From assembly GCA_963763495.1 (NCBI GenBank), contig CAVXOY010000011.1, positions 1 to 26,867 on the forward strand: a stretch of DNA of 26,867 bases, read 5' to 3'. This stretch comes from DAOUEO01 sp963763495 (lineage in GTDB: Bacteria; Chloroflexota; Dehalococcoidia; DSTF01; JALHUB01). Positions 25,682 through 26,867 of this stretch are shown in pieces (position 1 is the stretch's first letter; the number at the start of each line of letters is the position of its first letter). Position numbers and translations under genes: made by a program. The notes under the pieces were generated by a model, which was given only the letters and a program-made list of their open reading frames with translations, was not told the DNA's origin and made no database searches.

Positions 25682-26420
25682 GGGTTCGACTGCCAGTTCG
25701 TCCAGGGCGTTAGGGCCAGGGCCTGGACCCCAAGCAGTTCGCGGATTCCTCGTCGAGCAGGCCCAGCAGTTCGTCCATCGTCGCCCGCGTGAAGGATGAG
25801 CTTTCGGCCGGTGCCCTGCGACTCGACGAACTCGCCCGTCGCGGTCATCACCACGTTGAAGTCCACCTCGGCGCGAGAGTCCTCCTGGTAGGAGAGGTCG
25901 AGCAAGGGGACGCCGTCCGACAACGCCGGCGACGATGGCGGCGACGGCGCGGCGGAGGGGCGTGGTCGCCAGGTGTCGCCCGCGGCGAGCAGTTTCCCGA
26001 ACGCCTGACGGAGGGCGACGTAGGCGCCGGTGATGGCGGCGCAGCGGGTGCCGCCGTCGGCCTGGATGACGTCGCAGTCGACGGTGAGGGTGCGCTCGCC
26101 CAGGATGTCGAGGCGCGTGACGGCGCGCAGGGAGCGGCCGATGAGGCGCTGGATCTCGTGCGTGCGCCCGCCGACGCGGCCAGGACGGCCTCGCGGGGCG
26201 CGCGGGTGGGTGGAGCGAGGCAGCATGGCGTACTCGGCGGTCACCCAGCCGGTGCCGGTCGACTCAGGAAGGGGGGCACGCTCTCCTCGATGCTGACGGC
26301 GCAGAGGACGGTGGTGTCGCCCAGCTCGATGAGGGCCGAGCCCTCGGCGTGGGACAGGTAGCCGGGGGTGATGCGCACCGGGCGCATCTGGTCGGGCTGG
26401 CGGCCGTCTTTGCGTTCCAA
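25630..26420 (-). CDS. rph: Ribonuclease PH, frameshifted several times
   Basis: A phosphorolytic 3'-5' exoribonuclease that trims tRNA 3' ends. The start is TTG 26420 with AAAGGAG five bases upstream: MERKDGRQPDQMRPVRITPG, then the GSALIELGDTTVLCAVSIEE block. The next frame has VTAEYAMLPRST and EIQRLIGRSLRAVTRLDILG, with DGGTRCAAITGAYVALRQAF. The later frame has DGVPLLDLSYQEDSRAEVDF and NVVMTATGEFVESQGT. Breaks fall near 26264, 25920-25960, 25806 (one extra G) and 25750 (one missing G). The last two compensate each other and restore AESSSFTRATMDELLGLLDE. The C-terminus appears longer than usual and overlaps the HIT gene. Confidence 0.87.
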
Positions 26421-26454
26421 GGGTGCTCCTTTCGGTTTTTCCGGGGACAGAGGG

Positions 26455-26463
26455 AGTATAGCA
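26455..26463 (-). promoter_or_regulatory. Extended -10 promoter element of rph
   Basis: Minus strand TGCTATACT, 34 bases before the TTG start, in the 81-base gap after comEC. It gives rph a likely promoter of its own. Confidence 0.5.
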
Positions 26464-26501
26464 TCGCCGGCGTGTCGTGAGAAGCGGAACCCACCGCTTG
26501 T

Positions 26502-26867
26502 TTAGGGCGTAGGGGTCTCAGGGGGATCGCGTTCGGTGGATATCCACAGGCGCTCGCCGTCGGTGGAGAAGTCGATTTCGCCCTGCTGGTCGGTGCGGTA
26601 GATCAGCGTGTCGTCGAGGCGGGCGAGGGTCGCCGTCGAGGGATGGCGGAAGCGGTTGTCCTCGCCGACGGAGATGACGGCTACGAGGGGGTGGACGGCT
26701 CGCAGTAGCGACTCGCTGGTGGAGTTGGCGGAGCCGTGGTGGGCGACCTTGAGCACCGTTGCTTGCGGATCGACGTTGCTTTGGAGAAGGGCGGTTTCGC
26801 TTGCAGCCTCCAGGTCGCCCGTAAGCAGGAAGCTGGCGCGACCCCACGCTAGCTTGAGCACGACGGA
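26502..26867 (-). CDS. comEC: ComEC/Rec2 competence protein, C-terminal metallo-beta-lactamase part; gene runs off the right edge
   Basis: The last 121 residues of a ComEC-like DNA-uptake channel protein. The visible part belongs to the C-terminal metallo-beta-lactamase domain: SVVLKLAWGRASFLLTGDLE, VLKVAHHGSANSTSESLL, AVISVGEDNRFRHPS and a YRTDQQGEIDFSTDG end, all typical of ComEC. The frame stays open to the window edge, so the true start and the membrane part lie outside. A stand-alone MBL protein of the same family cannot be ruled out from this fragment. Confidence 0.88.
   Translation of the reverse strand, partial: SVVLKLAWGRASFLLTGDLEAASETALLQSNVDPQATVLKVAHHGSANSTSESLLRAVHPLVAVISVGEDNRFRHPSTATLARLDDTLIYRTDQQGEIDFSTDGERLWISTERDPPETPTP

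Overview
The window is a GC-rich bacterial chromosome segment. Its gene set fits a Chloroflexota (Dehalococcoidia-like) genome: a membrane pyrophosphatase, an OtsB/OtsA pair, a serA locus with a class V aminotransferase and a DUF1015 gene, SelA, the AmmeMemoRadiSam set, and many hairpin-rich intergenic repeats. This assignment is inferred from gene content; there is no rRNA or marker gene to prove it.

Layout. 1-4.3 kb (minus strand): the 5' part of hppA (membrane pyrophosphatase), otsA and otsB. The otsB leader is the most striking element in the window. A sigma70-type promoter is followed by an RNA matching the ydaO/yuaA (cyclic di-AMP) riboswitch and then by a strong intrinsic terminator, all upstream of the trehalose genes. 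4.4-5.1 kb (plus): a tRNA with CAU anticodon and a CoA-pyrophosphatase-type NUDIX hydrolase. 5.2-12.4 kb (minus): a secreted beta-helix protein, rarA, a repeat-rich gap, a molbindin-like protein, a second repeat-rich gap and a large ATPase/TPR/LuxR (LAL-type) regulator. 12.6-13.5 kb (plus): two small genes divergent from that regulator, one unknown and one DUF3870-like. 13.65-21 kb (minus): mutS2, a gene-poor 1 kb, a MEMO1-AMMECR1 fusion with its radical SAM partner, and selA. 21-23.8 kb (plus): a class V aminotransferase and serA, a likely serine operon closed by a terminator. 23.9-26.9 kb: DUF1015 (minus), a HIT protein (plus), RNase PH (minus) and the 3' end of comEC (minus).

How the parts relate. 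The otsBA genes look like an osmolyte operon under c-di-AMP control, which would tie a second messenger of potassium and turgor balance to trehalose synthesis. Serine biosynthesis genes sit beside a DUF1015 gene carrying a ParB/SerK-like DGHHR motif. Several genes share an extended -10 promoter sequence (TGCTAnAnT), in two cases so close to the start codon that transcripts may be nearly leaderless.

Quality warning. Seven genes (rarA, the LAL regulator, mutS2, MEMO1-AMMECR1, selA, HIT, rph) are each broken by one or more single-base shifts. Where the shift can be located it often lies in a short C or G run. Both halves of each protein stay well conserved, so sequence error is more likely than true gene decay. 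They are annotated here as whole genes with frameshifts noted.
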